64,000 nt of DNA from Corticium candelabrum (Eukaryota; Porifera; Homoscleromorpha; Homosclerophorida; Plakinidae), in NCBI RefSeq assembly GCF_963422355.1, contig NC_085095.1, forward strand, positions 4,527,107-4,591,106, read 5' to 3'. Made by a program: the position numbers and the translations under genes. Shown in pieces: positions 47,982 through 61,300 of this stretch. Below the pieces are notes generated by a model. It was not told where the DNA came from and searched no databases. It saw only the letters and a program-made list of their open reading frames with translations. Within the stretch, counting starts at the first letter, position 1, and the number at the start of each line of letters is the position of its first letter.

Positions 47982-48872
47982 ATGGCGGATCAAGTTCGCA
48001 AACCAGACGTTTTCAACGGAGACGGCAACCAGCTGATGGCATGGCTGAAAAAGATGGAAGTATGGACCAGCCTTAAGAGACATGACGGGGTAAAGAAAGC
48101 CTTGACAATCGCCCCACGACTAGATGGAGCCGCATTCCAAGTCTATTTGAGACTATCAGAGGCAGATCAAAAAAGCCAGAGACAGTCGCTGAACAACTCA
48201 AGAAGGAGTTTATAAAGGGAAACAGACAGACAAGTGGCAATTGTAGAAATGAACGACCGGACGATGAAGGAAGGGGAGTCACCGGCTCAGTTTGCTCACG
48301 AAATAGAACGATTGGCAAAGCTTGCTTATCTGGGTTTTGAAGAGTCCGCCCTGTCCACCGCCACACGCGACGCCTTTATACGGAGACTGCCAGAGAAACT
48401 GAGACAGGAAATCAAGAAGGAGAGAGAACACGTGCGCCACAAAGGATGTAGACTGGCTGACAGAGGAGGTAAAACGACTTCATATCTAGCTGGAGTAGGC
48501 AAGATGGTGGTGGTCCAAGCAACTAAAGCATCACTGATAGTGATACAGTGTCAACCGATGGACACTCAGCAGATCATCTATTTGAGCTGCTCAAGGAGAA
48601 GCTACAAGAATACTTACCATCTGTACAATAGGCGTGGCTCTACGCAATGGATAAGACTAGGTTCTATCACCACAGAGGTGGCTACCAGTACCATGAATGT
48701 GGAATGGGGAAGCAGAGGAACGGAAGTCGGAATCGCCAAAATGCTCAATGCTTTATACGTGACTCTCCAGAACATTTGCAGTTTAACTGTCCATTCGGAA
48801 ATCGCTGCCACAGGTGTTTACAACCAGGACATATAGCCAAGTACTGTGAAGCTCCAACTCCAGCGAGAGGGT
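47982..48872 (+). pseudogene. gypsy 2 gag with CCHC knuckle
   Basis: Starts MADQVRKPDVFNGDGNQLM. The frame shifts near 48215 and continues as 'SPAQFAHEIERLAKLAY' and 'DAFIRRLPEKLRQEI'. A further shift leads to the knuckle CHRCLQPGHIAKYC near 48808-48849. Confidence 0.8.
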
Positions 48873-48899
48873 GACGTGGGGGATTCACTGCGTCATTGA

Positions 48900-51000
48900 C
48901 TACAAATGTCAAGGAACTCATACTGGTTGATTTGCAGATTACAGGGAGATCATACCCAGTTCTAGTTGACACAGGAGCAGAAATCAGTCTCATCCCTACC
49001 CACATGGTGTCATGCAGGGATAGGGCTATTGGTCCGACACGGTCACACCAGACGGCCAGAGATGATGGATGACACATTCATTCGGTGCGATAGAACTACA
49101 ACTGTTGAGGTTAGTCTGGCATTTGAAACGCATTACACAGTTATTTCACGTAGTTCCAAACATCGACAAAGGGATACTAGCAATAGACGCTCTATCGCAC
49201 TTGGACGTTACCATCGACACGCAATCTGGTCGACTTTCAGTCGATGGACGCGAGGTACATGACTCAGCATGAGAGGTTGCGGAGCGAAAGAGTTTTCCCG
49301 TCAAGATGATCAAATATGGGAAAGTGTACGCGGTACGGAATGACGTCATAGGACCCAACCAGGAACAGGTACTGTGGGGGCTGTTAATACTTCTGAAGCT
49401 GGCAAGTGGACCGGCATAGTAGAAGTTACTGGGGATGTGACTAACAAGGTGGGTCTATTGGAATGTGGTGTGATCGCGACAGGTGGGAGAGACAACCATG
49501 TGCCAGTACGTGTCCTAAACGTAACCAAGGGAACAATCAAGATCCACAGCCGTCAGACACTAGGAGAATTCACTGAGATATCGGATGGCGAAGTCCTCGT
49601 GAGCAGTGTGACGGACCCAGTAAAGGTGGAGTCAACGCGTGAGAATCCAGTGACCCAAGTCACCATAGATAGCCAGCTGACAGCAAACCAAAACGTTAAG
49701 GTATTAAAATTGCTGAACAAACATCGAGGCGTTTTCGCAGGACCTGGGAACGAAAGGCGTTCAACAACTGTGACACATTGCATTCCATTACGAGATTAAA
49801 CCCCATTTATGAGATCACGGCGAGTCCCCACCGCTTGAAGAGCAGAAGTAAACAGACAATTAAGAGGCTGAAAGAGCAAAACGTCACTAGACCGTCCTGC
49901 TCGCCGTACGCAGCTCTGATATGCCCAGTACGTAAAAAGGATGGCTCTTTCTGACTGTGTGTTGATTGCCAAGCCCTCAATGAAAAACAAGAAATGATGC
50001 CTTCCCCACAAGTAACCTCCCTGAAGTCATCCATAACATGGCTGAGGCGAGATACTTTGGCACTACCAGATTCCGGTGCACGAGGAGAACAAACACAAAA
50101 CAGCGTTTCGCTCTACAAACAGGCTATGGGAATTTAATGTCATGCCTTTCGGGCTTAAGGGGCCCCTGCCACCTTCTGCAGACTCATGAACATGGCTCTA
50201 GGTCATATGACACTCGAGCAAGTAGCGCTGTATATGGACGACGCTTGCGTCATATCGGCCATATTTGAAGACCACTTGAAACGTCTTGACAGCGTGTTTG
50301 AGGCACTGCTACACTCGGTCTTCGTCTCAGGGCAGATAAATGCCGTTTTGCTATGCGAGAGATTGACTTCTGCGGTCACAAGATCGCTGAAAACGGGTTA
50401 CAACCAATTTCCACCAACACTGAAGCAATTGCTGCACTCCCAATTCCCAGCTCACCCCCGCGAGGTCAAAACGCTTTTAGGCGCAACGGGCTGGTACCGC
50501 AAATTTATACCACGATACGCCGAGCTAGCAAAACCATTGATCCAACTTACCAAACAAGGCCGCGAAAATGTTTGGACTGAAAAATGCCAGACTGCGTTTG
50601 AAGATCTCAAACACATACTAACTTCCGCACCGATACTCACCCACCCATCTCCAAGCAGTCAGTTTACCCTAACGACCGATGCATCGCCCATTGGTATTGT
50701 CTATTTCGGTCAAACACTATCGAAAGCGGAACGAAATTATTCGACCTACGGCCGGGAACTGCTTGCAATCGTCACAGCCATACGCAATTTTCGGCATTAC
50801 CTATTGGAAACGTATTTCATTCTCCGATCTAATCATCAACCTCTTCAATTTTTGAAAACGGCGAAAGACCCGTGGGGGAGGCACGCACGATGGCTCGTAG
50901 ATTTGCAACAGTACAACTTCACGGTGGAACACGTCAAAGGAACACAGAACCCAGTAGCCGATGCCCTAAGACGACTTTGTGGTGCAATGGGCAACCCACA
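48900..51000 (+). pseudogene. gypsy 2 protease, reverse transcriptase and RNase H
   Basis: The protease active site is VLVDTGAEISLIP (near 48961). RT entry 'PYAALICPVRKKDGSF' is near 49900 and the catalytic YMDD is intact in 'VALYMDDACVI' (50225-50260), in the frame 50186-51148. That frame continues into RNase H ('FTLTTDASPIGIVYFG', 'YGRELLAIVTAIRNFRHY') and 'NPVADALRRL'. Stops and shifts between protease and YMDD prevent one protein. Confidence 0.8.
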
Positions 51001-51144
51001 CCCGCCGTCTCATCTCCCGCTTCTCACCGATTGGACCCATGAACTCCAGATCGTTTTTTACACTCGCAAATGGAAGATATTGACATTTAAGCTATCATTA
51101 CATACATTCGGCTGGGCCGGGGCACATTATTTGACCCTCCCCAC

Positions 51145-52424
51145 TTGAAGGCATTCACTCATGAATCTGTCGACGTGTCCCCAGACGGCCTGCTACGCCG
51201 ACAAGATCCCACTGGCCGCTGGCAACTAGTCGCCCCAACTCAATTTATTCCGAGAATTCTTATGCTGGCTTATGACGATCCTACAGACGGCCACCTTGGT
51301 CACCAGAAACCGCTCCGTCGCGTCCTCACCCGGTTCTGGTGGCCCAACGTAGATACAAATGCAGCAGCTTACACTCACTCATGCACCCAATGCTTGAAAC
51401 GACAACCCCACATCAACGTCCTCAGGCACCACTAATGGACCGCCCACGACCGACCAGGCCATTCGAGACGGTGGAAGCCGACTTTAAGGGCCCGCTACCC
51501 TCTTTTGCTGAATCGTGATGAATGCCGTTTTATTCTGGTTCTGCAAGATTCATTTTCAAAATACGCCGAAATGCATCCAGTGGTCGCCCCGACCTCTGAC
51601 ATCACATGCTCGACGCTGCTGGCGCGGATAAGTCGTTACGGCGTACCCACTGCCTTTCATTCAGACAGAGGCTCGTGCTTTATCAGCTCCCAGTTCCGGC
51701 ATTTCTGCACCCGCTTCGGAATCAAGCACACACTATCGACACCAGCACATCTTCAAGCGAATGGTGCTGTTGAACAGCACAATTGTACCATGGTGGAAGC
51801 CCTGACTAAAGTAGTCAACGAGGTCCAACATTCCTGGTCCTACAAACTTCCAGAGGTCAACCTGGCCTACGATTCTGCGCTTCACGACAGCATTGGGGAC
51901 ACCCCTTACAGGGTAGGTTTCTTGTTGCAGCCGACTGCGTTCAGCGACCGTGCCAGGTCACCTTCACCATGTCTCCGAGCGTCCACTGCCAAACAACGTA
52001 AATACCACACCCACGCGTCCATCACCAGCCGTACGAGCCGGGCAGCAAGGTACTTCTCCGCCGCCCACAGCTTCGTCGGGGCCACGCCAAGTGCCTTTCC
52101 TTTTCTTGGTCTGGACCGTATGTTATCGTCCGGCGATCATCTCCAGTCAACTACGTAATTCGACTGGCCAACGGCGGGCGAAGGTCCTTCACGGTGCACT
52201 ACAACCGGCTGAAACCTTTTGTCGACCGTGACTCACACCTACAGCTCCAGCCAGATGACGCCTCTACATCCTCCAACTGTACCCCAGCTCCATCAGACGA
52301 TGAGGGTGACGCCCTACCTACCACCACAGAAGAATCGACCTCCACTCTTTCGCGACGAACTCGTCAGCGGCCACGCTGGCTGGAGGACTATGCTCAACTA
52401 TCCACTTCAGACTCAGACACTTAG
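51145..52424 (+). pseudogene. gypsy 2 integrase
   Basis: HHCC finger in 51145-51435 (H...H...'CTQCLKRQPH'). The core D, D and E are visible in 51505-52158: 'LVLQDSFSKYAEM', 'FHSDRGSCFISSQF' and 'NGAVEQHNCTMVEAL'. The C-terminal SH3-like piece reads NYVIRLANGGRRSFTVHYNR (near 52150-52210) in a shifted frame, ending 'RPRWLEDYAQL'. Confidence 0.8.
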
Positions 52425-52481
52425 TACTATAGTAGTCCGGGACGGACTTTTGTGGGGAGGGAGTAGTGTAGAGTAATACGG

Positions 52482-52780
52482 TCGTCTTAGTGCTCCCTTT
52501 CATTCTAATATGAATTAATTGTTTCAACCAGCCATGCAGTCAGTGGACAGAAGTCAGTTTGACATTGGCAAGGGACGTTGGTGAGTGCCTATTACTTTTT
52601 CATGTGCTCAAGTGTACTGTCTTTGTACAGCAACAATATCTTTCAAAACAAATGTAACATAAATAACATAGAGACAGAAGAAAGCAAATGACCAAATCCA
52701 AATCTCAATACAATTACATATATAATATCTGATGTACTATGTTACTTCTCCGGTATCAATAAGATTTGCAAAGTTCATGA
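52482..52780. other. Between gypsy 2 and J2; likely J2 3' untranslated region
   Basis: AT-rich with no coding content. It directly follows the J2 stop codon on the minus strand. Confidence 0.4.
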
Positions 52781-53307
52781 TTACAGTTCATCTCTCTCTG
52801 TGCAGTTTGGAATATCATCATCCACAGCTACAGATCTGTCTCCAGTATCATTAGGACCAATTTTGACCATCTGATCATCTAGTAAGTCTTCCAAGTCATC
52901 TACAATACCTGATAGTGTGTCTGAAGCCTAAAGAACACAAGCTTCTCTTCATCATCAACAATTCGCATATATAATTATGGTAATGATAACCTCCTGGTCC
53001 AATCTATCTATATCTGATGTAGTTACTAAATTGTCGCCATCGAAATCCAATATATCAAACATCTAATAATAACACGTGTGTAAACAAGCAATCAAAGACC
53101 TATCACAATACATACCTTTCGAACCAAAACACTCATGTCTCTTACCAAGTAGATCGCTCTTGTCAGGATTTCTTTCCTCTAAATCAATCAAACTCATGTT
53201 CATCATTTGAAACATTGCACTGCAACAATCTAACGTTTTGTAACTTCAAAGTAAGCTCATCAAGTGTAAACGCTTTGTCCTCTTGAACAAGATCACGAAA
53301 ATAGTGT
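52781..53307 (-). CDS. J2 exons 7-10, EF-hand region and RDEL terminus
   Basis: Four exons with introns of 56, 53 and 63 bases. Exon 8 (21 codons, RKEILTRAIYLV...) matches J1 exon 8 (DKLVISPGLKWV...) in length and weakly in sequence. Exon 9 carries the EF-hand loop. Exon 10 is acidic (DDLEDLLDDQ) and ends RDEL before TAA. The 63-base last intron is the counterpart of the 24.8-kb intron of J1. Confidence 0.85.
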
Positions 53308-56300
53308 CTAAGTATGAAACATTAAAAACAATACATACTAGAGAAACAAATCACTTGAGACCTGGTCACCATCACTATAATACAATAATCCGACACAATT
53401 TATTGTAAACCCAAAGACATAAAAACATGCCAGTTTGTCTGTGACCATCCAACTAAAAGTATTCATTCTTGCAATGTATCTGTTTCATACCTCCACCCAC
53501 CTCATCCCCACCTGCCTTTTGAAAGTTTTCTGTCTGAGTTTTGATGTTTATATATGACAAAACAAACATTCACTATTGCATATTAATACATCCTTTCTAC
53601 TTCTTTGACTGTTAAGCCCTGTCTATACTAGACCATAATGGATCCCGATCAGATCGCAGATAGCGAGCATCCACACTGCACTTTGAAAACGATACCTCCG
53701 CCCCATTTTTGATAGCACGTGACTGATAACCAATGTGTACGTGTGGCTTCTTTGCTTGTGAAAAGTGTTGATACAGGGACGTAATGTGAGCGAGAACAAA
53801 GACGAGTGAGGAGTGTTAGATGTTCCGACTACACGCGTAGCGTACGTGAAGGTAATGCCCACTATTTCTAATTGGATTCAACCGATTGTGATCTAAACCA
53901 TCTCGCGATGTGGATTGGATTTATCAAGATCGGATTGTGATCCAGTTGCCAGTGTAGACAGGCCTTTAATTTAAAAAAGGCCATTATGAAATGTAGCAAA
54001 CATTAAAGGTGCCCGCTCATGATTAACCACGCACGCGCAGACACACCCACGCAAACTTGAAATCGTGCCTTTATGCACACATTTATCCATTTACCAGTTT
54101 GAGATAACATGCTGTTGAACGACAAAGCGATTTCTCGATCTTTTTTCTTGTTGCACGTGACCCAAGAATGGGTGAAGCACAGAGCGCGATGGCATCTGAA
54201 CAGACATCTACCATGTATGAAGTTGTAGACTGGCTTATCAGTGGATAGTCCCCGGTGAACAGGATAGTCCCCGGTGAACAGGATCGACTATCTTGTTCAC
54301 AGGCGACTATCCTGTTCACAACGACTAGAGTTCTGCATGTTCACACTAGCCATAGTGTTCACGGCGACTATCTCGTTCATAGGCGACTATCCTGTTCAAG
54401 ACTACTATTCTGCATGTTCACACTAGCCATACAGTATTCATGGCGACTATCCTGTTCACAGGCGACTATCCTGTTCACAGGCGACTATCCTGTTCACAGG
54501 CGACTATCCTGTTCACAGGCGACTATCCTGTTCATGTGAACAAGATAGTCCCCGCTATAGCGTGGACTATTCTGTTCACGGCGACTATCCTGTTCACGTG
54601 AACAGGTTAGTCCCCGGTGAACAAGATAGTCCCCGCTAGTAGCGGAGACTATTCTGTTCATGGCGACTATCTCGTTCATAGGCGACTATCCTGTTCACAA
54701 CTACTATTCTGCATGTTCACACTAGCCATACAGTGTTCATGGCGACTATCCTGTTCACACTAGCCATACGGTGTTCGTGCATGGCGACTATCCTGTTCAC
54801 AGGCGACTATACTGTTCACGACCGACTATACTGTTCACGGCGACTATAGATCTCCATGTTCACTACAGCTTCTGTTCACTAGCTAGACACTTCCTACAAT
54901 TCCTGTTGGACGTCTCTAGATGGGAAGACTGACTCAAATATACTTTTATGTTTTAACAGATGTATCAAAGTAGATAATTAGTAATTATTTACAGCTACAA
55001 TAGCATATAAGTGCACAAGTGTTATTTGAAATAGTGCACTGTTAATTAATTGGTTTTGAGACTAGACAGATTTTTCGTTGAATTAGATAGACTATAAATA
55101 AAGATTGGATGAACAACAAATGTTTTTGCAAAGTTACCGTTAATGTAATTCCAATAATTGTTGTAAATGAACCTTTGATGTGAGAAATTGATGAAGAAGC
55201 ATGCACCAGACAGTCTATAGTCACGTGAGGCGTGTGAGCTACACGGAGGAGCGAGGCAAACGCACACATTGATCACAAATTTAGAGTCGCTGTGAACAGA
55301 ATAGTCCACACTCTAGTCGACTATCCTGCTAACAGGGGACTTTTCTGTTCACGTGAAAAAATAGTCAACCATGAACAGAATACGTTAATTAATTAATTGT
55401 AGCAGCTGTGAACAGGATAGTCAGTGGCCTGTGAACAAGATATGGTCGCCGTGATAGTCGCCTGTACACAAGATAGCCGCCGTGAACAAAATAGTCGCCG
55501 TGAACAAAATAGTCCCCGCTATATCGGGACTATCTTGTTTACCTGGGATTATCCTGTTCACATAAACAGGATAGTCGCCATGAACACTGATAGTTAGTGT
55601 TAACATGCAGAATTATAGTCGTTGTGAACAGGATAGTCGCCTGTAAACAAGATAGTCCCCGGTGAACAGAATAATAGTCCACGCTATAGCGGGGACTATC
55701 CTGTTCATGTGAACAGGATAGTCCCCCCTAGGGTGGGTCCAAATTGCGTGAACAAAATAGTCTCCGGTAAACAGAATAGGAGCAAATATGAACAGAATAG
55801 TCTCTGTACATCTTTATACTAGAAATAAAGACTGTATGTCCTAGAACGTGGTGTACCCTAAGATGTTCCCTTGTTCTGCTTTGCTAGGACACAACTTGCC
55901 ACGATTTCAAGTTTGCGTGAATCGTGAGCGGGCACCTTTGAACACATCAACTGAAGAACAATCACCTCATATCTGCTGGTCGTAAAAATTGCTCTCCCAT
56001 CTTGTCCTTATCTCCATGAAAATTTTCATGAAATGCCTGAAAGTGATACTTTTCGATTGTATGATCACCACTAGTATACGAATAATTGCAATCCGACACA
56101 TTGAATTCAATCAATGGTGACCAACAAACATTCACTGCAATATTACGATCATATGAGCGTACATAGTGATACCTGTCCAATAACATTAACTGACACAAAG
56201 TACATATAAATCACGCAAAACTAACCATTTATAAGGGATGTACACACAGTCCCCAGCCTTCATTTGCACATAGTAGAACTCTACCTCCTTTAAGCCCAAA

Positions 56301-57232
56301 TACCTTACCAAATCCACACTAAACACAAGGTTCACACAATTCATTTATTAAAAGCTTCATACAATACATTTAAAAATAAAAGTCCTATCAGACTGACTAA
56401 AGTGTTCCAATTTGCTATTGTACAACTAGAGTCAACAATAACATAACAATGACAACAACAATAATGACGACAACAATAATAATGACAACAATGACAATAC
56501 AAGGACAATAACAACAACAACAATCTTGTGGCATAAACAAATTATTCATAGGGCCATGCTCTGGCACAGCTGGACTTCACGTCATTCAGCTTTTAGCTAT
56601 AGTCAGCAACAAACCCTGACAGGTTTTTACCCTTCTTGGTTTAATGCGCAACAGATATATTTCACAATGTGCATGCCATTACATTTGCAATAATAATATA
56701 ATGAAAAATATGGTGTGCACCTTGCAAATATTAGTAATTAACAGTAATCATGCAAACATACCTGTCTGTGTCTACAGATGAATAGCCACTCATTCTATGA
56801 TCCAAGACTACCTACAAAAAGTACAGTAGAGTGCCACTTATCAAGATGCCACTTATCAAGATCCACCAGTTATTGAACAGCACATGCCCTTCACATAGTC
56901 ACCATATGGCCAAATTTGAGTCGTACAAATTAGAATCACAAATCAAAACCACAAATCAAAGTGATGGTATACTGCACAGACAAAATCAGTAAGTTCTGCA
57001 TAAACGCTATGACAATTGCAGATATCTACTGTATATGCTACATAAGTAATGATAGCCACCTCTAGTCATAATGCTTCATCCCAATTACCAAATCAAATCA
57101 CTTATCCAAATATCCTCCTGTCCCAACCTGCTGAAATAAATGGCAGCCTACTGTGTTACTGTTACTAGGCACAATGAGGTTATCTCATAAACAGCAACTG
57201 AGCATTCAGGTAGACACATGTTTACACACACA

Positions 57233-57298
<66 letters not shown>

Positions 57299-58235
57299 GG
57301 ACAACCGTTAAGCCCTCCACGTCTTTCGACGTCGACCTTGAGGTCAGTTGTGGAGATAGCTCCCCTGCCTCTAGAGACAGGGCCTCCATGCTCTAAGTGG
57401 AGTCTTGGGGCCAGTGCTACAATCCACCTGAAGCTTGGCCAGAGTCATCCAGGGGCACTGACAATGGCGCAGCTCTGGGACTGGACACCAAGGCCCACAC
57501 GTACCTGTCTGCTGCATGATGTTGCTGCCAAGCCAGCGGTCTTGTCCACCCCAGTCAATGACCAGGTACTCATTGATACTCTTGAGTTGAGAGAAGCAAG
57601 TGTGGGTGAGTTTCTTGCTCAAGGAAACTGCGACAGTGTCACCTCCATCAGGATCAAACCTTCAACCCTCATCACGGAATACAAGATCCCGGATGTCATC
57701 ACCAACGCTCTACCATCTGCTCCACCGATCTACCATCTGCTCCACCGCCCCCCCACACACACACACATCTGGAACCTGGAATTCCACCATACCCAGTATG
57801 GGCTTAAGCATCGCAGAAGTTTTCGCCAAGAAGAGCGGTCATTGGCTTGTGACAGGTCAATATTCAATGACACCAGGTCTCGTTGAATGGTATCAATCCA
57901 CCTGTTCTTTGGACCATGCTGAGGGCGTTTCACATTATGCAACTTGCTTCTCAGCAACAACTTTTGTGAACGAGAGACGTTCATCCGTTGTAAAAGACCA
58001 AGCCACTGCAATCTTTGATGTTGAATTTGACGTTCAATTGGTTCTTCCTTTGCAGATTTCAAATTGAAGGAATTTCTTATCTTATTCAGTCTTGATACAC
58101 CCAAGATAGATCTAATACAGCGCATATGAAAAGTTTTCAGTCTTCGAATATCTACTTGAGTGATTGCCCAAGTCTCAAGTCTCACAACCATATAGTAAAA
58201 CTGGCATCACTAGTGACCTAAAGACTCTCAGTTTT

Positions 58236-58319
<84 letters not shown>

Positions 58320-61300
58320 AAATCTATCCAAATCAAAGAAATCACTCATATACTAAACGTACAACTGTCCACTAGGAGACAGATCAGTTCTTGTGCTCTC
58401 TCAAGTGGCTGACCAGTCTGATGCAAGACGTGCACAGTATACCACAAACGTTACAGACATGGTCAGTAACTGGTGTAAGGGTTGCTCATCCTTGCTGCGT
58501 CTACCCTGTTGAAAGCAAGCCGCACCTTCACAAATAATCTTTCACCAACCAGGTCTATTGTTGGCTAGGGTACTTACCCAGTACACTGATGTTACACAAC
58601 TTGAAAGGGACTCTAAGGTTGTTCTTAAAATGCTTCCCTTGGCCCCTTACACCATTGCTCCTAAACCCAGTTGACCGTAAAAGACCTGCTTTGAGAGACG
58701 GGAGTCTTCCATTCTAAGGACATGCCCCAACCAGCAAAGAGAGCTTAGCACTACCGTGGCATCAATATTCGAACAGTTGGCTTACTTCAAGATGTTGTTA
58801 TTAGTTTGTCAATCTTGCCAGTTGACACCAGGATAAGGCAGAAGCAGCATTGATGGTACTTTCCAAGAATTTTGAGATGTCATCTATAGACATTCCAGAC
58901 TCCAAGCCACACCGGAGAGAAGGCAAAACCACTGCTTTGTACCAATATTTCTGGTAGTTCTTATACCACTCTCATCAAAAACTCTATCCTGCAAGCTACC
59001 AATTGCAAAAGGATAGCTGGCAGTTTGATGACGGTGTTTAATTTCAGCATTAATATCAGCCTTTGCCAAGAGGAAATTGCCCAGATAGTGGAAACTCTAA
59101 ACATTCTTTAGGACAGCCCTGTTGTCGATTTCCAAGTAAAGGTAGTTTGGTCCTTGACCAAAAACTGGCTGGTAGAGGATCTCCGTCTTCTTTACCTTGG
59201 TGGAGAGGCCAAGTTTCCAACACGTGTAGTCAAAAGCATCAAAATGACTTGAGAGATAATCATCACTCAGGCACACACTGTAAATCCAGAAATTCTCGTA
59301 CTCGTGAAATTTTAGTTATTTTTGTACAGATACCTGGTTATACTAAAATAATACAAATACTAATATCTATACATAGATACACTTGAATTTGGCTACAGTA
59401 CAGTACCGATGTCCCATATGAAAATAACATGTGTACTACTTCATGGACAGTACTAAAATTTATGACTATGCAATTTCTAGATTTACAGTATACAATATCA
59501 TCAGCACACTGAACTTCCATCAAAGACATAGTATTAGTCTTGGTTTTTGCTTACAGCCTGCTCAGATTGAAGAGACCTACATCCATCCCATAAACAACCT
59601 CCGCCCCTTCTAAAAGTTCTATTCCGTATTAGGTGAAAGATACTAGTTGATATAAATATAGAAAACAGAATGAGTGGATAGTCTTGCTTTCTGTCAGTCT
59701 GCACCTAAAAAAGCTCACCATCACTGGTGTCACTGATAACTTTTACAAATATGTGATCATGGGGACGTCTCAGATGACACAAACTTTTCAGAACATTCAT
59801 ACTTTGCCAAGATCTGCCACAAAGCTTCTTGGTTTACTGAGTCAAAGGCTTCTGTCAGGTCTCTGAAGGCTAGTTATATATACCTATAGGTAAAGCGGCT
59901 GGTATTGTTTCCGACACTTCTCCTGCAGCTGGCAGGACATAAAAACCATGTCAATCATTTCTCTGTTTGCTCTGAGACTCGAGAAGAAATTCTTCCCCGT
60001 AAGGGTGTAGATGACTAGTCAGAATTCAAGCAATGATCTTACCAGCAACAGCAAGGAGGAAATTCCATGACAAATTGCCACAATGTGATTTCTCCCCCTT
60101 TCTTAAAAATTCTAATAGTTTCCACACCTCTTAGGTCTGGGTTATTTCTTCTCTCTGCCAAATGAGTAAAATGAGATGATGAAAGTAGCAAGTGAGTTCT
60201 TCTCCTCCATGTTTACAATCTCTGCTGGTATTCTGTCACCACCAAGAGCCTGAATACTCACTGAATCCTTCAGGAGAGTGCCACCTTTATCTTCCACACA
60301 TATATCATGCCCCGTATGCCAAAGACAGACTAATTTAAGACTGCCTTGGTGGCACCAAAATTCTGTGACTGTGTCATGCCTATTTGTCTTTACTCCCACC
60401 ATTTGTCTTTAATCCGGCATATTTGCCTTGATATTCAGCTTTGATGGTCTCATGGGCTTTCTGTTTGTCCTCGTTGGTTGGGTCACTTTGTCAGGCACAG
60501 AAAGCCTTCATCTTTTCTTGTATGAGGTATCTAATCGTAGTACTGTTATAATTAAACTTTCTCGTCCTGGTGCTTTCTGGTGCTGTAACTTACGGAGTCT
60601 TCACTGCTTGAAAGAATGGCTGCTTTCAGTTCGTCCCAGTACGTTGTCAAGTTATCACCTTGAACAGACAGAAGATTGTGGTGGAGGGAACGCTGCAGTT
60701 GTTCACGCATCTCGAGATCTTTCAGTTTGTCAACACTGAGTCTCCTCCTCACTGGTTTCACCATCTTTTCCCTCCTTCGACAAACATTTAGAGAAAGGAT
60801 AAAGCAAACAAGCCAGTGGTCAGTCCAGTAGTCATCTGTGCTAGTGATTGCTTTGATAATAAGGCTTCTTGTTGGTCACGTGCCCGATCGATAACATAAT
60901 CAATGAGATGCCAATGTTTAATCTAGGATATTGCCAAGTAGTCTTGAATATATTTTTCTGGCAAAAAGAGTGTTGGTTATTATGAGCTGGTGTTTGTCAC
61001 ACATAGTCAGCAAGACTGTACCATTCGAGTTGCAGTTTCCTACACCAACCTTACCGATTGTCCCTTTCCAGAGTTTGTGCTCTCTTCCTACCCTCGCATT
61101 AAAATCACCAAAAATGACAACTTTATTATCTTTAGGGATGTTTGAGAGAAGACTGTCCAGTGTTGAGGAGAACAAACACACGCACACGCACATGCACACA
61201 AATGGTATGGTACACAGTGCAAAGAGATGATCTAGCAGTTACCTTGTCTTTGTATTTTGGATATTCAATTAAATAGATATCGTTAGTTCCAGCAAATAAG

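Larger units (their letters stand above)
47826..52481 (+). mobile_element. Ty3/gypsy element (gypsy 2) with short 5' LTR
   Basis: A putative 5' LTR runs from TGTAGAGTAATACGG (47826) to about 47960, followed by the post-LTR box 'tggtgacaggagtgggg'. Gag, CCHC, protease, RT, RNase H and integrase follow in order on the plus strand. The same 15 bases TGTAGAGTAATACGG recur at 52467 after a purine run ('gtggggagggag'), marking the start of a 3' LTR that diverges at once, so most of it is lost. It lies between J2 and the small gene, opposite in strand to both. Confidence 0.8.

Noticed and set aside
54240..55800. CRISPR-like array of short repeats
   Set aside because: Repeats are nearly contiguous, variable, occur in both orientations and lie in an intron of a eukaryotic gene between inverted ends. 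There are no unique spacers of constant length.
57218..57886. 222-residue plus-strand frame
   Set aside because: It runs through a (CA)n repeat, the complement of a SINE and the complement of LINE coding sequence; no coherent protein.
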